From positions 2,605,539-2,664,488 of the forward strand of contig CP070742.1 of assembly GCA_020348065.1 (NCBI GenBank): a stretch of DNA of 58,950 nt. The letters are read 5' to 3'. The notes under the pieces were generated by a model. It did no database searches. It worked only from the letters and a program-made list of their open reading frames with translations, and was not told the DNA's origin. Shown here piece by piece: positions 42,878-52,324 of this stretch. The translations under genes were made by a program, and so were the position numbers. How positions within the stretch are numbered: the stretch's first letter is position 1; every line of letters starts with the position of its first letter. This DNA is from Candidatus Zixiibacteriota bacterium (lineage in GTDB: Bacteria > Zixibacteria > MSB-5A5 > UBA10806).

Positions 42878-42906
42878 AAAATATTCCAAGGGATAGCTAA
42901 TGTCAA
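42878..42906 (-). promoter_or_regulatory. Putative sppA promoter, near-leaderless
   Basis: Minus-strand TTGACA (42901-42906), 17-bp spacer, TATTTT (42878-42883). Twelve bases separate the -10 from the ATG at 42865, giving a leader of about 5 nt. Confidence 0.5.
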
Positions 42907-42924
42907 ATGTTTTTTAAAGTTACC

Positions 42925-44940
42925 TTAATAAATCTTTAGTTTGTTGCCGGGATAAAGCCGGCTGTTACGACCTATATTGTTCCAGCGAGCGAGATCATCA
43001 ATGGTCACATTAAACGCTTTAGCTATTTCCCAGAGCGAATCCCCCTTTTTAATCGTATATATAATAAAATCTTTATCCGCCAGATTTCCAGTATTACTTG
43101 AAGTCCTCGCTGGAACCATAAGCGACATACCGGGATAGATCTTGTTCGATGTTAGACCGTTGGCCCTTTTTATTACGGATACGGTGGTGCCGTTTCTACT
43201 GGCGATCTTCCATAACGTATCCCCTCTTTTAACAGTATATTTATTATATCTGGAGCTATCGTTATAGCCCTCGGCCCTGTTGCCGGGGATAGTCAATATT
43301 CTCCCGGCGTAGATTTTATTGGACGACAGCCTGTTGGCCCGTTTTAATCGCGATACGCTTACGCCATGAGCCACCGCGATATCCCATAGAGTATCGCCAT
43401 ATTTCACGCGGTATTTTCCGTCGTCACTGGGGACTATTTTCTTTTTGGCCTTCGCAGTTTTCGAACTAGAACTATATTGCGATCCGTTCACGGTAGGAAT
43501 CATCAATGTCTTTCCAGCATATATTCTTTTCTTGCGACCCAGGCTGTTTGCCTGAACTATCGAAGCCTGCGAGACGCCGTATTTTCGAGCGATAGTCGAA
43601 ACCGTTTCGCCTCTTCTTATCTTGTGCCTGACCCAGTTTGTATTTTGCTCCGATGGTATATCATCATAGGCGGCGAGAAACTTTGATTGGTAGCCATTTG
43701 GTATTCGTAATTTATAATTTTTTATATTGGGTGGCGTAACCCCCCGTCTCAGTTCGGGATTCAACAATTCCAGGTCTGCTACTGAGATGCCGGTCTTGGA
43801 TGATATGTTATTAAAGGAAATACACTTGGAAACATCGACCACCTCAAATTCCAATCGCGGTTCATATTTGGGATAAAAGCCATATTTTTCGGGCTGTTTC
43901 GCGATAATTGTCGCGGCCATAAAAAGCGGCACATAATTCCGCGTCTCCCTGGGCAATCTCAATTTCCAAAAATCTCTGGTTTTTTTCTTTCTGATTTCAC
44001 GGCTGACTCGCCCCGCACCGGTATTATAAGCCGCCAGCGCCAATTCCCACGATCCGAACTGCTTGAGCAGATCTCTCAAATGCCTGGCCGCAGCTCTGGT
44101 CGATTTTTCAAAATCGCGGCGTTCATCATACCACCAGTTATGATTCAGCCCGTATATCCTGCCGGTAGATGAAATAAATTGCCACATACCTACTGCCCGC
44201 GCCCTCGAATAAGCGTGAGGATTATAGCCTGATTCAACCAGAGGAAGATAAATTATATCGTCGGGAAGCTCCTCTTCTTTCAATATCTTTTCCACAATCG
44301 GCATATAACGGGAGGATCTGTCGAGATAGGTGGAAAAAGCCTCCCGTGCCACCGTTTGCAAATAAGCGAGGGAGTTCTCCACCCGCTCGTTCATAACTAT
44401 AGGAATATCGTAGATAATAGTATCGGATTTATCAAAAGCGCGAAAGGCATCTGATTCCTTCAACTTTTTAAAATTTTTCAAATCATCGAAAAGCTCCCGG
44501 AACGCCATTACGGATGATTCGGAGTAAAGCACGCCCGTGCTCATCAGGGATAGTCGGTAATCCTGTTCTATTTCATTAAGCAATATCTCGATCCTGGCGG
44601 CCTGCTCGGGCCTGTCATTGGGATCGACGTCAAGTTCGGAAAGTACCAGCAAGGCCTGCTCATATACCTCCTGGGCGGAATCGGGAATTCCCAGCTGAAA
44701 ATACTGGACTCCCCGGGCATAAAAATACTCGGCCTTATTGATGGCTTCGTTAATATCAATATCACCGTTTCCGTTCCGGTCTATGTCCAAATCGAGATTT
44801 TCTTCAACCTTAACAGCAGTTTTCCCGGCATCCGACCTATCAGCGTTATGTTTCATTAATCGATCGGGATCGGGATGGGAACATACCGAGATCAATAAAA
44901 GCATTAAAATTGAGAAGAGTATCAGGTCGGATTTCCTCAT
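42925..44940 (-). CDS. Lytic transglycosylase with four LysM repeats (MltD-like)
   Basis: 671-aa cell-wall enzyme cleaving the MurNAc-GlcNAc bond. N-terminal hydrophobic export signal (SDLILFSILMLLLISVC) with an imperfect lipobox, then ~200 residues of helical region. The GSLT domain has IYLPLVESGYNPHAYSRARA with the catalytic Glu in ESG, GMWQF, and AYNTGAGRV. Four LysM repeats follow from about residue 440 (RGETVSTIARKYG; YGDTLWDIAVAHG; RGDTLWKIASRNG; KGDSLWEIAKAFN). ATG at 44940 is supported by a promoter directly upstream; a TTG 21 bases earlier would overlap the -10. Confidence 0.92.
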   Translation of the reverse strand: MRKSDLILFSILMLLLISVCSHPDPDRLMKHNADRSDAGKTAVKVEENLDLDIDRNGNGDIDINEAINKAEYFYARGVQYFQLGIPDSAQEVYEQALLVLSELDVDPNDRPEQAARIEILLNEIEQDYRLSLMSTGVLYSESSVMAFRELFDDLKNFKKLKESDAFRAFDKSDTIIYDIPIVMNERVENSLAYLQTVAREAFSTYLDRSSRYMPIVEKILKEEELPDDIIYLPLVESGYNPHAYSRARAVGMWQFISSTGRIYGLNHNWWYDERRDFEKSTRAAARHLRDLLKQFGSWELALAAYNTGAGRVSREIRKKKTRDFWKLRLPRETRNYVPLFMAATIIAKQPEKYGFYPKYEPRLEFEVVDVSKCISFNNISSKTGISVADLELLNPELRRGVTPPNIKNYKLRIPNGYQSKFLAAYDDIPSEQNTNWVRHKIRRGETVSTIARKYGVSQASIVQANSLGRKKRIYAGKTLMIPTVNGSQYSSSSKTAKAKKKIVPSDDGKYRVKYGDTLWDIAVAHGVSVSRLKRANRLSSNKIYAGRILTIPGNRAEGYNDSSRYNKYTVKRGDTLWKIASRNGTTVSVIKRANGLTSNKIYPGMSLMVPARTSSNTGNLADKDFIIYTIKKGDSLWEIAKAFNVTIDDLARWNNIGRNSRLYPGNKLKIY

Positions 44941-44948
44941 AACTTTAC

Positions 44949-44977
44949 TTATTACAGTCAAATGCGCTGACTGTCAA
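44949..44977 (-). promoter_or_regulatory. Putative promoter with overlapping inverted repeat
   Basis: Minus-strand TTGACA (44972-44977), 17-bp spacer, TAATAA (44949-44954), eight bases before the ATG at 44940. An inverted repeat ACAGTCA-N7-TGACTGT (44954-44960 and 44968-44974) fills the spacer, as expected for a repressor operator. Confidence 0.5.
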
Positions 44978-45927
44978 GTCCTTTTAAGATAGTCGTCTAT
45001 AAGCTCGAAAACTTTACCGTGAAAACCGCTCTCGAGTGGATTTACCCATTGTGGCGATAGCCTATTGCGAAACCAGGTCATCTGTCTTTTGGCGTAATTT
45101 CGTGTATGCTGCTTGATAAGGCTCAGCGCTTCCGGGATCGAATATTTGCCCTCAAAGGCATCAATGATTTCAGTATAACCTACTATTTTTTTCTTCCTCA
45201 GAATCCCTCCCATTCCGTCATCGACAAACTTTTTCACCTCTTCTATTAATCCCGCTTCAACCATTTCGTCAACTCGAGAGTTAATTCTCTCGTAAAGCAT
45301 CTCCCTGGGCAGATCGATTCCGATCCATAAAAACTCAACGTCCGGAACAGAATAATGCCCTGTTTTTCTAATTAAACTCGGAGTCTCTCCCGTAAGTTCG
45401 AATATTTCCAGGGCTCGCGCCACCCTCACCGGATCGTTAGGCGAAATATCGTCGGCGGACTCGGAATCGATCCGGCGTAATTCCTCATGTAATTTCTCGC
45501 TGCCTTCTTCCTTGATTCTTCTTTCCAATTCATTACGAATTTCATCGTCCTTTGGCGGCGCTTCCACGATACCCCTGGTAAGAGCCTCGAGATAAAGCCC
45601 GGCTCCGCCCACTATTACCGGTATACGCCCCGGACCAAGAATCTGTTCTATATAAACTTTTGCCAGTTCCGCGAATCTTACCGCGCTGAACTCCTCGTTG
45701 ATTTCCACAATATCGATCATATAATGGGGAATTTTGCCCATATCCCTTGCGGACGGTTTCGCCGTACCGATATCGAGTCTCTTATATATTTGCCGGGAGT
45801 CTGCGCCTATAATCGATCCCTTGAATCGTTCGCATACAGCTAAACCCAGAGCAGATTTGCCCGATGCTGTGGGGCCGCAGATTATAACCGCTTTTTTATT
45901 TTCTTTTAAATACTTTTTCGAGATCAT
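44974..45927 (-). CDS. miaA: tRNA dimethylallyltransferase
   Basis: 317-aa enzyme adding the isopentenyl group to A37 of tRNAs reading UNN codons. P-loop IICGPTASGKSALGLAV near residue 15, DSRQIYKRLDIGTAKPS, MIDIVEINEEFSAVRFA, VGGAGLYLEALTRG, and the C-terminal tRNA-contact region IKQHTRNYAKRQMTWFR. ATG at 45927 overlaps the mutL end by 32 nt. The mutL-miaA order is common in bacteria. Confidence 0.96.
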   Translation of the reverse strand: MISKKYLKENKKAVIICGPTASGKSALGLAVCERFKGSIIGADSRQIYKRLDIGTAKPSARDMGKIPHYMIDIVEINEEFSAVRFAELAKVYIEQILGPGRIPVIVGGAGLYLEALTRGIVEAPPKDDEIRNELERRIKEEGSEKLHEELRRIDSESADDISPNDPVRVARALEIFELTGETPSLIRKTGHYSVPDVEFLWIGIDLPREMLYERINSRVDEMVEAGLIEEVKKFVDDGMGGILRKKKIVGYTEIIDAFEGKYSIPEALSLIKQHTRNYAKRQMTWFRNRLSPQWVNPLESGFHGKVFELIDDYLKRT

Positions 45928-47629
45928 CGCGATTCAAGACCGCTATGGTCGGGCGGCCGTGAGGGCATCGAAAAGGCTCTTCGCATTTTAAAAGATCGGA
46001 GCAGAGCCCTCTCATGTGAGGTTCCGAGAGTTTCTCGCCCGCTCTCACGGCGCCGCGACAGGCGACCGCAGCGGCAAAGGCTTTCTTCGATTCCAACCCT
46101 TCTTTCTTGTATTCGATATAGTCAGAGAGAAGCGATTTTAACGCATTCCCCGGAGAATTGGCCGAGAACTCCTGGGGCATGCCGGAAACAATTATTTCGT
46201 CGGGGCCAAACTCCCTTATTTCAAACCCGGACCCGGTCAGAAGACTATCAAGGGTTTGAACAAGATGAGATTCATCCGGCGTCAGCTTGACTCTTTCTTC
46301 AAAAAGAAGTTTCTGCGAGGGAGCCTTTTGCCTGTTTATGGCATTTAATGTCTTCTCGTATAAAATCCTTTCGTGGGCCGTATGTTGATCGATAATTATA
46401 AGCTCGTTTTCCTTTTTCATAATTATATAGGTATTGAAAACCTGAAATGAGAAAACTTCATCGGTAACTTCAAAAACGGTTTTTACAGGACCTTCATCAG
46501 TTTGAGACTGGCCTCGAGATAACTCGTACCGTTTTTCCCCGGTAAAAATGGTGGAAAAAATCTCCTGCTTGGCCTGCTCAGAAGAGATGGCGTCTTTTCC
46601 GATTGCTCTTTTCCCTTTAATATCAACGGGGATTCTAACGGGAACGGACAACGTTTTTTCAAGGGCCTTTTTTATGGTTGAAAATATAAAACCCTCATCG
46701 GAAAATCTCACCTCCGTTTTGGCGGGGTGCACGTTTATATCGACAAACGACGGTTCTATATCGAGGAATAACGCTACGTAGGGAAATTTGCCCGGCGAAA
46801 CATAATTGGAATACGCCGCGGTAATGGCTCCAAACATAGCTTTTTCCAGTACCGGCCTGCTATTAACAAACAGATAGATCTCCCCGCGGTTTCCCCTGGT
46901 GGTCTCCGGTGTTGATATGAAACCGCTGATTCTAAGAGGGCCGGCAGTCTCGGTATCGATTCTTAATAGCTCTCTTGCTATCTGAGATCCCCAGATATCT
47001 TTAAGTCTGTCTATAAGGTGTTCGGTTGGTTTATAGGTTCCCACCTGCCTTCCATCGCGGCCGATCTTGAAACCGACATCCGGCCTTGAAATCATATATC
47101 GCCTTACTATTTCCGAGACCTTTCTCTGTTCGGAAGAATCCGATTTCATGAATTTCCGCCTGGCAGGCACGTTATAAAACAGGTTCCTGACCGAAAATGC
47201 GCATCCTTTTCTGGGAGGGGCGGGTCCGAGGTAAACCTGTTTGCCCCCCTCGATCCTTACGGCGGTGCCGACATTTTCGGAATGATAGCAGGTTTGCAGT
47301 TCGAGAATTGAAACCGAACTGACCGACGGCAAGGCTTCACCACGAAAACCGAAACTCAACGTTTTTAGAAGATCGTTCCAGTTTTTTATCTTCGAGGTAG
47401 CATGCCGCATGAAAGCGATTTCCACCTGATCCTTGGGAATACCTTCGCCGTCATCGACGATGTTTATCTCGTCTTTGCCCCCGCATTTTGTTGATATCTC
47501 AATATTCGACGAGGAAGCGTCGAGGGCGTTTTCCACCAGTTCTTTGACGACTGACGCCGGATTTTCGATAACCTCCCCCGCAGCAATTCTATCGATCAAT
47601 CCTTCCGGCAATATCTTTATAAATCTCAT
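45896..47629 (-). CDS. mutL: DNA mismatch repair protein MutL
   Basis: 577-aa GHKL ATPase of mismatch repair. N-terminal motifs AAGEVIENPASVVKELVENA, DDGEGIPKDQ and LKTLSFGFRGEALPS. The C-terminal domain carries DQHTAHERILYE (close to the DQHA-x2-E-x4-E endonuclease motif), ACRGAVRAGE and FRCPHGRPT. This pattern suggests the nicking type of MutL used by bacteria without MutH. ATG lies 2 nt after the TAA of the decayed cysteine-desulfurase fragment. Confidence 0.96.
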   Translation of the reverse strand: MRFIKILPEGLIDRIAAGEVIENPASVVKELVENALDASSSNIEISTKCGGKDEINIVDDGEGIPKDQVEIAFMRHATSKIKNWNDLLKTLSFGFRGEALPSVSSVSILELQTCYHSENVGTAVRIEGGKQVYLGPAPPRKGCAFSVRNLFYNVPARRKFMKSDSSEQRKVSEIVRRYMISRPDVGFKIGRDGRQVGTYKPTEHLIDRLKDIWGSQIARELLRIDTETAGPLRISGFISTPETTRGNRGEIYLFVNSRPVLEKAMFGAITAAYSNYVSPGKFPYVALFLDIEPSFVDINVHPAKTEVRFSDEGFIFSTIKKALEKTLSVPVRIPVDIKGKRAIGKDAISSEQAKQEIFSTIFTGEKRYELSRGQSQTDEGPVKTVFEVTDEVFSFQVFNTYIIMKKENELIIIDQHTAHERILYEKTLNAINRQKAPSQKLLFEERVKLTPDESHLVQTLDSLLTGSGFEIREFGPDEIIVSGMPQEFSANSPGNALKSLLSDYIEYKKEGLESKKAFAAAVACRGAVRAGEKLSEPHMRGLCSDLLKCEEPFRCPHGRPTIAVLNRDDLEKVFKRK

Positions 47630-47631
47630 TT

Positions 47632-48126
47632 TTAAAAAACCCTTGCCGATGGAAAATGGAAGTTTTTTGGGAACGCCTCGCCGGTGGCGTGATAATGATC
47701 GTTTATTTCGTTATGCTCGGTTCCGGCCGCCGCCCGCCGGGGAAGGTCTTTGGAATGATGTTCCCTCAGGCTTGAAAAGACGACGTCTTCACGTTTGAAT
47801 TCGATCCTCCTCGCCGGCTTGTTTATGGTGTCGGAGGTGTTTTTCATAAAAATGGCAGTATAGCAGCCCGGATCGGCGCCGACTAATTTCAGCGCCTTCA
47901 AATGGGCGTCGTTATACGCTTTGGTCGAAATAATGGATTTAAAACCTGTTCCCCGATGTACCGATGAATAATAATCCTTAAATTTATGAAGCGTCTCCCG
48001 GACATGTTTAAGAGGAGGGGTGGAAGCGGCGTTATCGAAGTTGATATATTTTTTCGTCGCCCCTCCCAGCACCGGAAGGCGAACATCAGCTCCCACCACG
48101 GCATTTTTAAAACTATGTTTTTTCAT
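47632..48126 (-). pseudogene. Truncated class-V aminotransferase/cysteine desulfurase
   Basis: 164 residues corresponding to the N-terminal third of a SufS/CsdA-type protein: NFDNAASTPPLKHV, YSSVHRGTGFKSI, AYNDAHLKAL, MKNTSDTINKPARRI and SSLREHHSKDLPRR. The PLP-binding His/Lys region and all the rest are absent, and the last ~30 residues (after AAAGTEHNEINDHY) look unrelated to the family. The complete protein would be 400 aa or more. It directly precedes mutL (2-nt gap) and may now act only as a leader for it. It could also be a short functional domain, but no such family is known to me. Confidence 0.65.
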
Positions 48127-48160
48127 AAGCTTTTATATAAAATATAAAAAGAAAATTAAA

Positions 48161-49570
48161 TCAAGGTTTTTTAGGAATGGAATAACGATCCATTTTGCGA
48201 TATAGGGTGGAAAGATCTATGCCCAGGATTTTGGCCGCCTTGCTTTTGTTCCAGTCAGTCTGATAAAGAACGTAGTGAATATAAGCCTTTTCCACGGTTT
48301 CCAGATCGGGAGAGACCGAAATCTTTCGGGTAATATTCTGTATTAAGGACGGTTTCGATTCGATAGCTTTTAGAATGTCTTCCGGCAGGTCATCTATCTC
48401 GATTACGCTGCCTTTGGTAAGCATCAAGGTTCTTTCCAGCATATTTTCCAGTTGCCTGACGTTCCCCGGCCAGCCGTATGATTTAAGCGCCCCAACGGCG
48501 TCCTCGGAAAAAGACAATTCATCGATTTTCATCCTGGCGCAGTGACGTTTTATAAAATAGCCGGCGAGAATTTCAATATCCTCTATTCTCTCCCTAAGTG
48601 GCGGAATATGTAATGAAAATACATTGAGCCGGTAATAAAGATCCGATCTAAACGTGCCCTGGTCGACCATCTCCTGCAGGCCGGCGTTGGTCGCCGTTAT
48701 AAGACGGACGTCGACAGGTATGGCCTTGGTGGCGCCTACGGGGGTAACCTCGCGTTCCTCCAATGCGCGTAGAAGCTTGGCCTGGATTGTGGGGCTGGTT
48801 TCCCCTATTTCATCCAGAAAGAATGTGCCCCCGGCGGCGGCGTTAAAAAGCCCGGTCTTATCCTTAACAGCTCCGGTAAATGAACCCTTCACATGACCGA
48901 AGAGTTCGGATTCCAAAAGAGTTTCCGGTAGTGCAGCTGAGTTTATGGAGAGGAACGGCCCGTTTGCACGTCTGCTTTCTGCATGTATCGCTCTGGCCAG
49001 AACCTCTTTTCCGGTCCCGGACTCGCCCGTGATCAATACCGTAACGTCCGAGGACGCCGCTTTGGCCGCGTGCTTCTTGATTTTGACAATAGAGGGCGAA
49101 TTCCCGATGAAAGAGTCAAAGCCGGTTTTTATGGTCTCTTTCAACGAGATGTTTTCTTTTTTTATTCTCTTGTTTTCCACGGCCTTTTTAATGGCGATTT
49201 TTATCTCTTCCACCTTGAACGGTTTGGTTACGTAATCATGGGCTCCCTTTTTCAAAGCCTCTACCGCGGTGTCGATAGAGCCGAAAGCAGTCATTACTAT
49301 AACGTCAATATCCGGATCGATTTTCTGGGCCTTCGTTAGAAGATCCAATCCCGACATCTCCGGCATCATCAGATCGGTTATCATAAGGTCGTAACGTTTC
49401 CGGGCATCGGACTGTGATTCGGAAAAATTCTGAAGGGCGTGCTGAGCCGAGGTTTCAAACGTAACTTTGTAGCCCTCTTTGCCCAGCATAATCTTCATGA
49501 ATTCACCCATGCTGGTTTCATCGTCAATAACCAGAATACGGGTATCAGCAGACTTCATCTTATAGGTCAT
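48161..49570 (-). CDS. Sigma-54-dependent response regulator (NtrC/ZraR type)
   Basis: 469 aa. Receiver domain 1-125 with phosphoacceptor Asp in YDLMITDLMMPEMSG and Lys in TKPFKVEE. AAA+ domain ~150-385 with Walker A GESGTGKEV, the sigma-54-contact loop as GSFTGAV, and Walker B TFFLDEIGE. C-terminal Fis-type helix-turn-helix (AAKILGIDLSTLYRKMDRY). It activates sigma-54 promoters when phosphorylated. No cognate histidine kinase is adjacent. The ATG has a TATAAT (49581-49586, minus) 10 nt upstream but a poor -35. Confidence 0.95.
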   Translation of the reverse strand: MTYKMKSADTRILVIDDETSMGEFMKIMLGKEGYKVTFETSAQHALQNFSESQSDARKRYDLMITDLMMPEMSGLDLLTKAQKIDPDIDVIVMTAFGSIDTAVEALKKGAHDYVTKPFKVEEIKIAIKKAVENKRIKKENISLKETIKTGFDSFIGNSPSIVKIKKHAAKAASSDVTVLITGESGTGKEVLARAIHAESRRANGPFLSINSAALPETLLESELFGHVKGSFTGAVKDKTGLFNAAAGGTFFLDEIGETSPTIQAKLLRALEEREVTPVGATKAIPVDVRLITATNAGLQEMVDQGTFRSDLYYRLNVFSLHIPPLRERIEDIEILAGYFIKRHCARMKIDELSFSEDAVGALKSYGWPGNVRQLENMLERTLMLTKGSVIEIDDLPEDILKAIESKPSLIQNITRKISVSPDLETVEKAYIHYVLYQTDWNKSKAAKILGIDLSTLYRKMDRYSIPKKP

Positions 49571-49617
49571 AGGGGTACCTATTATATAAATCGGTTTATG
49601 ACTTTATCGGCTTTAAG

Positions 49618-50985
49618 TTATTTTACCTTATTAAAGGTTTTAATAGGATATTTTCCGGTAAAGCAGGCAGCGCAGAATTCGTCCTGGGGTAACGCGGGAA
49701 GTGTCAGCATCCCCTCAAGCGATAGGTAACCTATGGAATCGGCTCCCAGATACATCCTTATGGCGGACACCGACTTTCTGGATGCCAGCAGCTCTTTTTT
49801 GGTGGGCATATCGATTCCATAGAAACAGGGGCTAATGATAGGCGGGCAGGATAATCTGAAATGAACTTCCTTCGCTCCCGCCTCCCTCAAAATAGCCACC
49901 AGCTTTTTCGAGGTCGTCCCCCGCACAAGAGAATCATCCACGACCACGACCCGCTTCTTTTTGACGACACCCCGTACGATATTGAATTTCTTCCTGACGT
50001 CGAGGTTCCTGATTTCTTGTTCCGGCTGAATAAAAGTACGGCCAACATAGTGGTTCCTGATAAATCCTATATCAAACGGAATTCCCGATTCTTCCGAATA
50101 TCCCAGGGCGGCGGTGTTGGAGCTATCAGGGACAGAGATTACTATATCTGCATCTACCGGGTGCTCACGCGCCAGCTGTCTTCCCAGACGCCTGCGCACT
50201 TTATCCACATTCATTCCGTAAATCATCGAATCCGGACGTGAGAAATAGATAAACTCAAAAATGCAGAACGCGTGTTTACGCTTTTTCATAATATCGTAGC
50301 TTCTTATGCCGTTGCCGTTAATCACGATTATTTCCCCGGGTTTAACATCGCGGACATAATGCGCGCCGATCATATCGAAGGCGCAGGTTTCGGATGCCAC
50401 AACCCAGGCCGAACGCCTTTTTCCCAGGGCCAGAGGGCGAACGCCTGCCGGATCCCTCGCGGCCACCAATTGCCTGGGGGTCAAAAGCACCATGCTGTAT
50501 GCTCCCTCCATCTTGCCCAGCGCTTCCGCAAGCGCCTGCTCAATTCTCTTCTTGCGCGATCTTGCCAAAAGATGAAGAACGGCTTCGGTATCCGACGTGG
50601 TCCGGAATATCGAACCCGATTTTTCCAGATATTTCCTGATTTTTATGTAATTGGTAAGGTTTCCGTTATGGGCCAGGGCCATGTGGCCGCGATGATAGTT
50701 AATAATAAGCGGTTGAACATTTTCGGAGCTGGATAAACCGGTCGTGGAATAACGGTTATGGCCGATGGCCGAATACCCCTTCAGACCCGCCAGATCCTTC
50801 TCGGATTCGAAAACATCATGCACCAACCCCATGCCGACTTTATGGTGAAATGTACCGTTCTCGGCTGAAACAATTCCGGCGGACTCCTGTCCTCTATGTT
50901 GAAGACCATACAGCCCTAAGTATGTAAGGTTACTGGCGTTCCTGGTGCCGTAAATACCGAAAACGCCGCATTTATCGTGAATCAT
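49618..50985 (-). CDS. purF: Amidophosphoribosyltransferase
   Basis: 455-aa first enzyme of de novo purine synthesis (PRPP + Gln to phosphoribosylamine). Short propeptide MIHDK then the nucleophile Cys in CGVFGIYG, GLYGLQHRGQESAGI, and GHNRYSTTG of the glutaminase domain. The PRPP loop is VVVVDDSLVRGTTSKK. The C-terminal FCAACFTGKYP carries Cys residues of the [4Fe-4S] type found in the Bacillus enzyme, so an oxygen-sensitive form is likely. It is divergently arranged to the HisKA protein gene. Confidence 0.97.
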   Translation of the reverse strand: MIHDKCGVFGIYGTRNASNLTYLGLYGLQHRGQESAGIVSAENGTFHHKVGMGLVHDVFESEKDLAGLKGYSAIGHNRYSTTGLSSSENVQPLIINYHRGHMALAHNGNLTNYIKIRKYLEKSGSIFRTTSDTEAVLHLLARSRKKRIEQALAEALGKMEGAYSMVLLTPRQLVAARDPAGVRPLALGKRRSAWVVASETCAFDMIGAHYVRDVKPGEIIVINGNGIRSYDIMKKRKHAFCIFEFIYFSRPDSMIYGMNVDKVRRRLGRQLAREHPVDADIVISVPDSSNTAALGYSEESGIPFDIGFIRNHYVGRTFIQPEQEIRNLDVRKKFNIVRGVVKKKRVVVVDDSLVRGTTSKKLVAILREAGAKEVHFRLSCPPIISPCFYGIDMPTKKELLASRKSVSAIRMYLGADSIGYLSLEGMLTLPALPQDEFCAACFTGKYPIKTFNKVK

Positions 50986-51125
50986 CGAGTCTTCACCCCG
51001 TTAAAAGCCAATTTTCCACAGCCGATAAATGATTAAGGGGTCATTTACGGCCAAAAAACTGAATCATATTGACCGTTTTCGATTGTGTCAAGTATAATAT
51101 TTGCTAATGGCCGCGGGTGAAAAAG

Positions 51126-52298
51126 ATGAAAGAGAATAAGAACATCCAACAAATAATAAATGATCTAAATGGCCTCGGAAAGAGTCGTATCGGGAGTCTT
51201 GCCGAAACCTGCGGTGAGGCTATAAAAGCGTTGTCAAATCCCGCGGCCCTGAAGGTATATCTGCAAATACCCGGCCTGAAACCGGAATCATACGATGACG
51301 GGAAAAGACGATATCGAGAATACCTTTCGGGATTTTTAAAAAAACTGGGCTTTGAAAGCAAATCCGATGGGATAAAAGGAGCGGGATTTATCACGGTTTT
51401 CACCGAGACCGACGAAATTGTCTGTGTTGGCGTTATTAGACATCTCGGTAATGCGCTTGGTTATGCCGCCGCGGTCGCCACCCTTCCCGAATCGGGCCCC
51501 GTTACGCTTCCCGACGGTATGAGTCTGGTCATTTCGCAGATTGAAGCCCGGATTAACGCGCTATTGACGCCGGGCAGTCCATCATCTATAGAGATCTTCG
51601 CCCGACGGCTGCTTGACACGTTATCGGCTATAGGAGTTTGCGCTATATGCGTAAAGCCCGAAACCCCCGCCCACATTGTCGTCTCCATCGCCGGGACGGA
51701 TAAGGAAACGTCGCTTTGCGAAGCAGAGGAATTCCCGTATGAGGAGCCGCATCAGGTCGAAACCGGAACTGTTATAAATAAAAACGAGATTTCGCTCCTA
51801 TGGTCCGGCGTGGCCGGAATAGCCGCCGCGATATGGATAAGAGATTCTCAGAACCGCCTTATCGCCTTCGGGTTTTCGGATAAGAAGCTTCTGAATAAAT
51901 CTGCACGCGAAAAAATCGATCGACAGCTGGAATTATTGGCGGATGACGATATCGAATACATTGTAAAATCGTTTGAAAAGCTGAAGGCCGATTTCAAAAA
52001 AATGGTGAATTCCGAAAGGGCCGCCGCGGTTACGGAAACCGCGGTAACGGTCAATCACGTGATAAACAATCCCCTCACCGCCATTCTGGGCAATACCCAG
52101 CTTCTCTTAATGAACAAGGATAAGCTATCAAAAGAGACCGTCTCGAAGCTGGAGACGATCGAGAAATCGGCGATTCAGATCCGGGAAGTGACGGATAAGT
52201 TAATGACCATAATCGAACCGGTCAGGAAACATTACGCCTCGGGCCTGGAGATGATCGACATCGAGAAGAGCAAGAAGAAATCCGACGAAGAGAAATAA
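51126..52298 (+). CDS. HisKA dimerisation-domain protein lacking the kinase ATPase domain
   Basis: 390 aa, soluble. The first ~300 residues look like a GAF-like sensory region of unrecognised type (AALKVYLQIPGLKP; SLVISQIEARINAL). The last 80 have a histidine-kinase phosphoacceptor domain with VNHVINNPLTAILGNTQLLL (H-box, His followed by NNP) and helix 2. The chain then ends in a charged tail: there is no HATPase_c domain (no N, G1 or G2 boxes). It cannot autophosphorylate alone; it might dimerise with, or be phosphorylated by, another kinase, or be a remnant. ATG at 51126 preceded by GGTGA; GTG at 51117 is possible. Confidence 0.78.
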   Translation: MKENKNIQQIINDLNGLGKSRIGSLAETCGEAIKALSNPAALKVYLQIPGLKPESYDDGKRRYREYLSGFLKKLGFESKSDGIKGAGFITVFTETDEIVCVGVIRHLGNALGYAAAVATLPESGPVTLPDGMSLVISQIEARINALLTPGSPSSIEIFARRLLDTLSAIGVCAICVKPETPAHIVVSIAGTDKETSLCEAEEFPYEEPHQVETGTVINKNEISLLWSGVAGIAAAIWIRDSQNRLIAFGFSDKKLLNKSAREKIDRQLELLADDDIEYIVKSFEKLKADFKKMVNSERAAAVTETAVTVNHVINNPLTAILGNTQLLLMNKDKLSKETVSKLETIEKSAIQIREVTDKLMTIIEPVRKHYASGLEMIDIEKSKKKSDEEK

Positions 52299-52324
52299 TC
52301 CTAAAATATATTTCATAATGCATA

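Noticed and set aside
47632-48126. Intact cysteine desulfurase
   Set aside because: It lacks the PLP-binding lysine region and two thirds of the fold.
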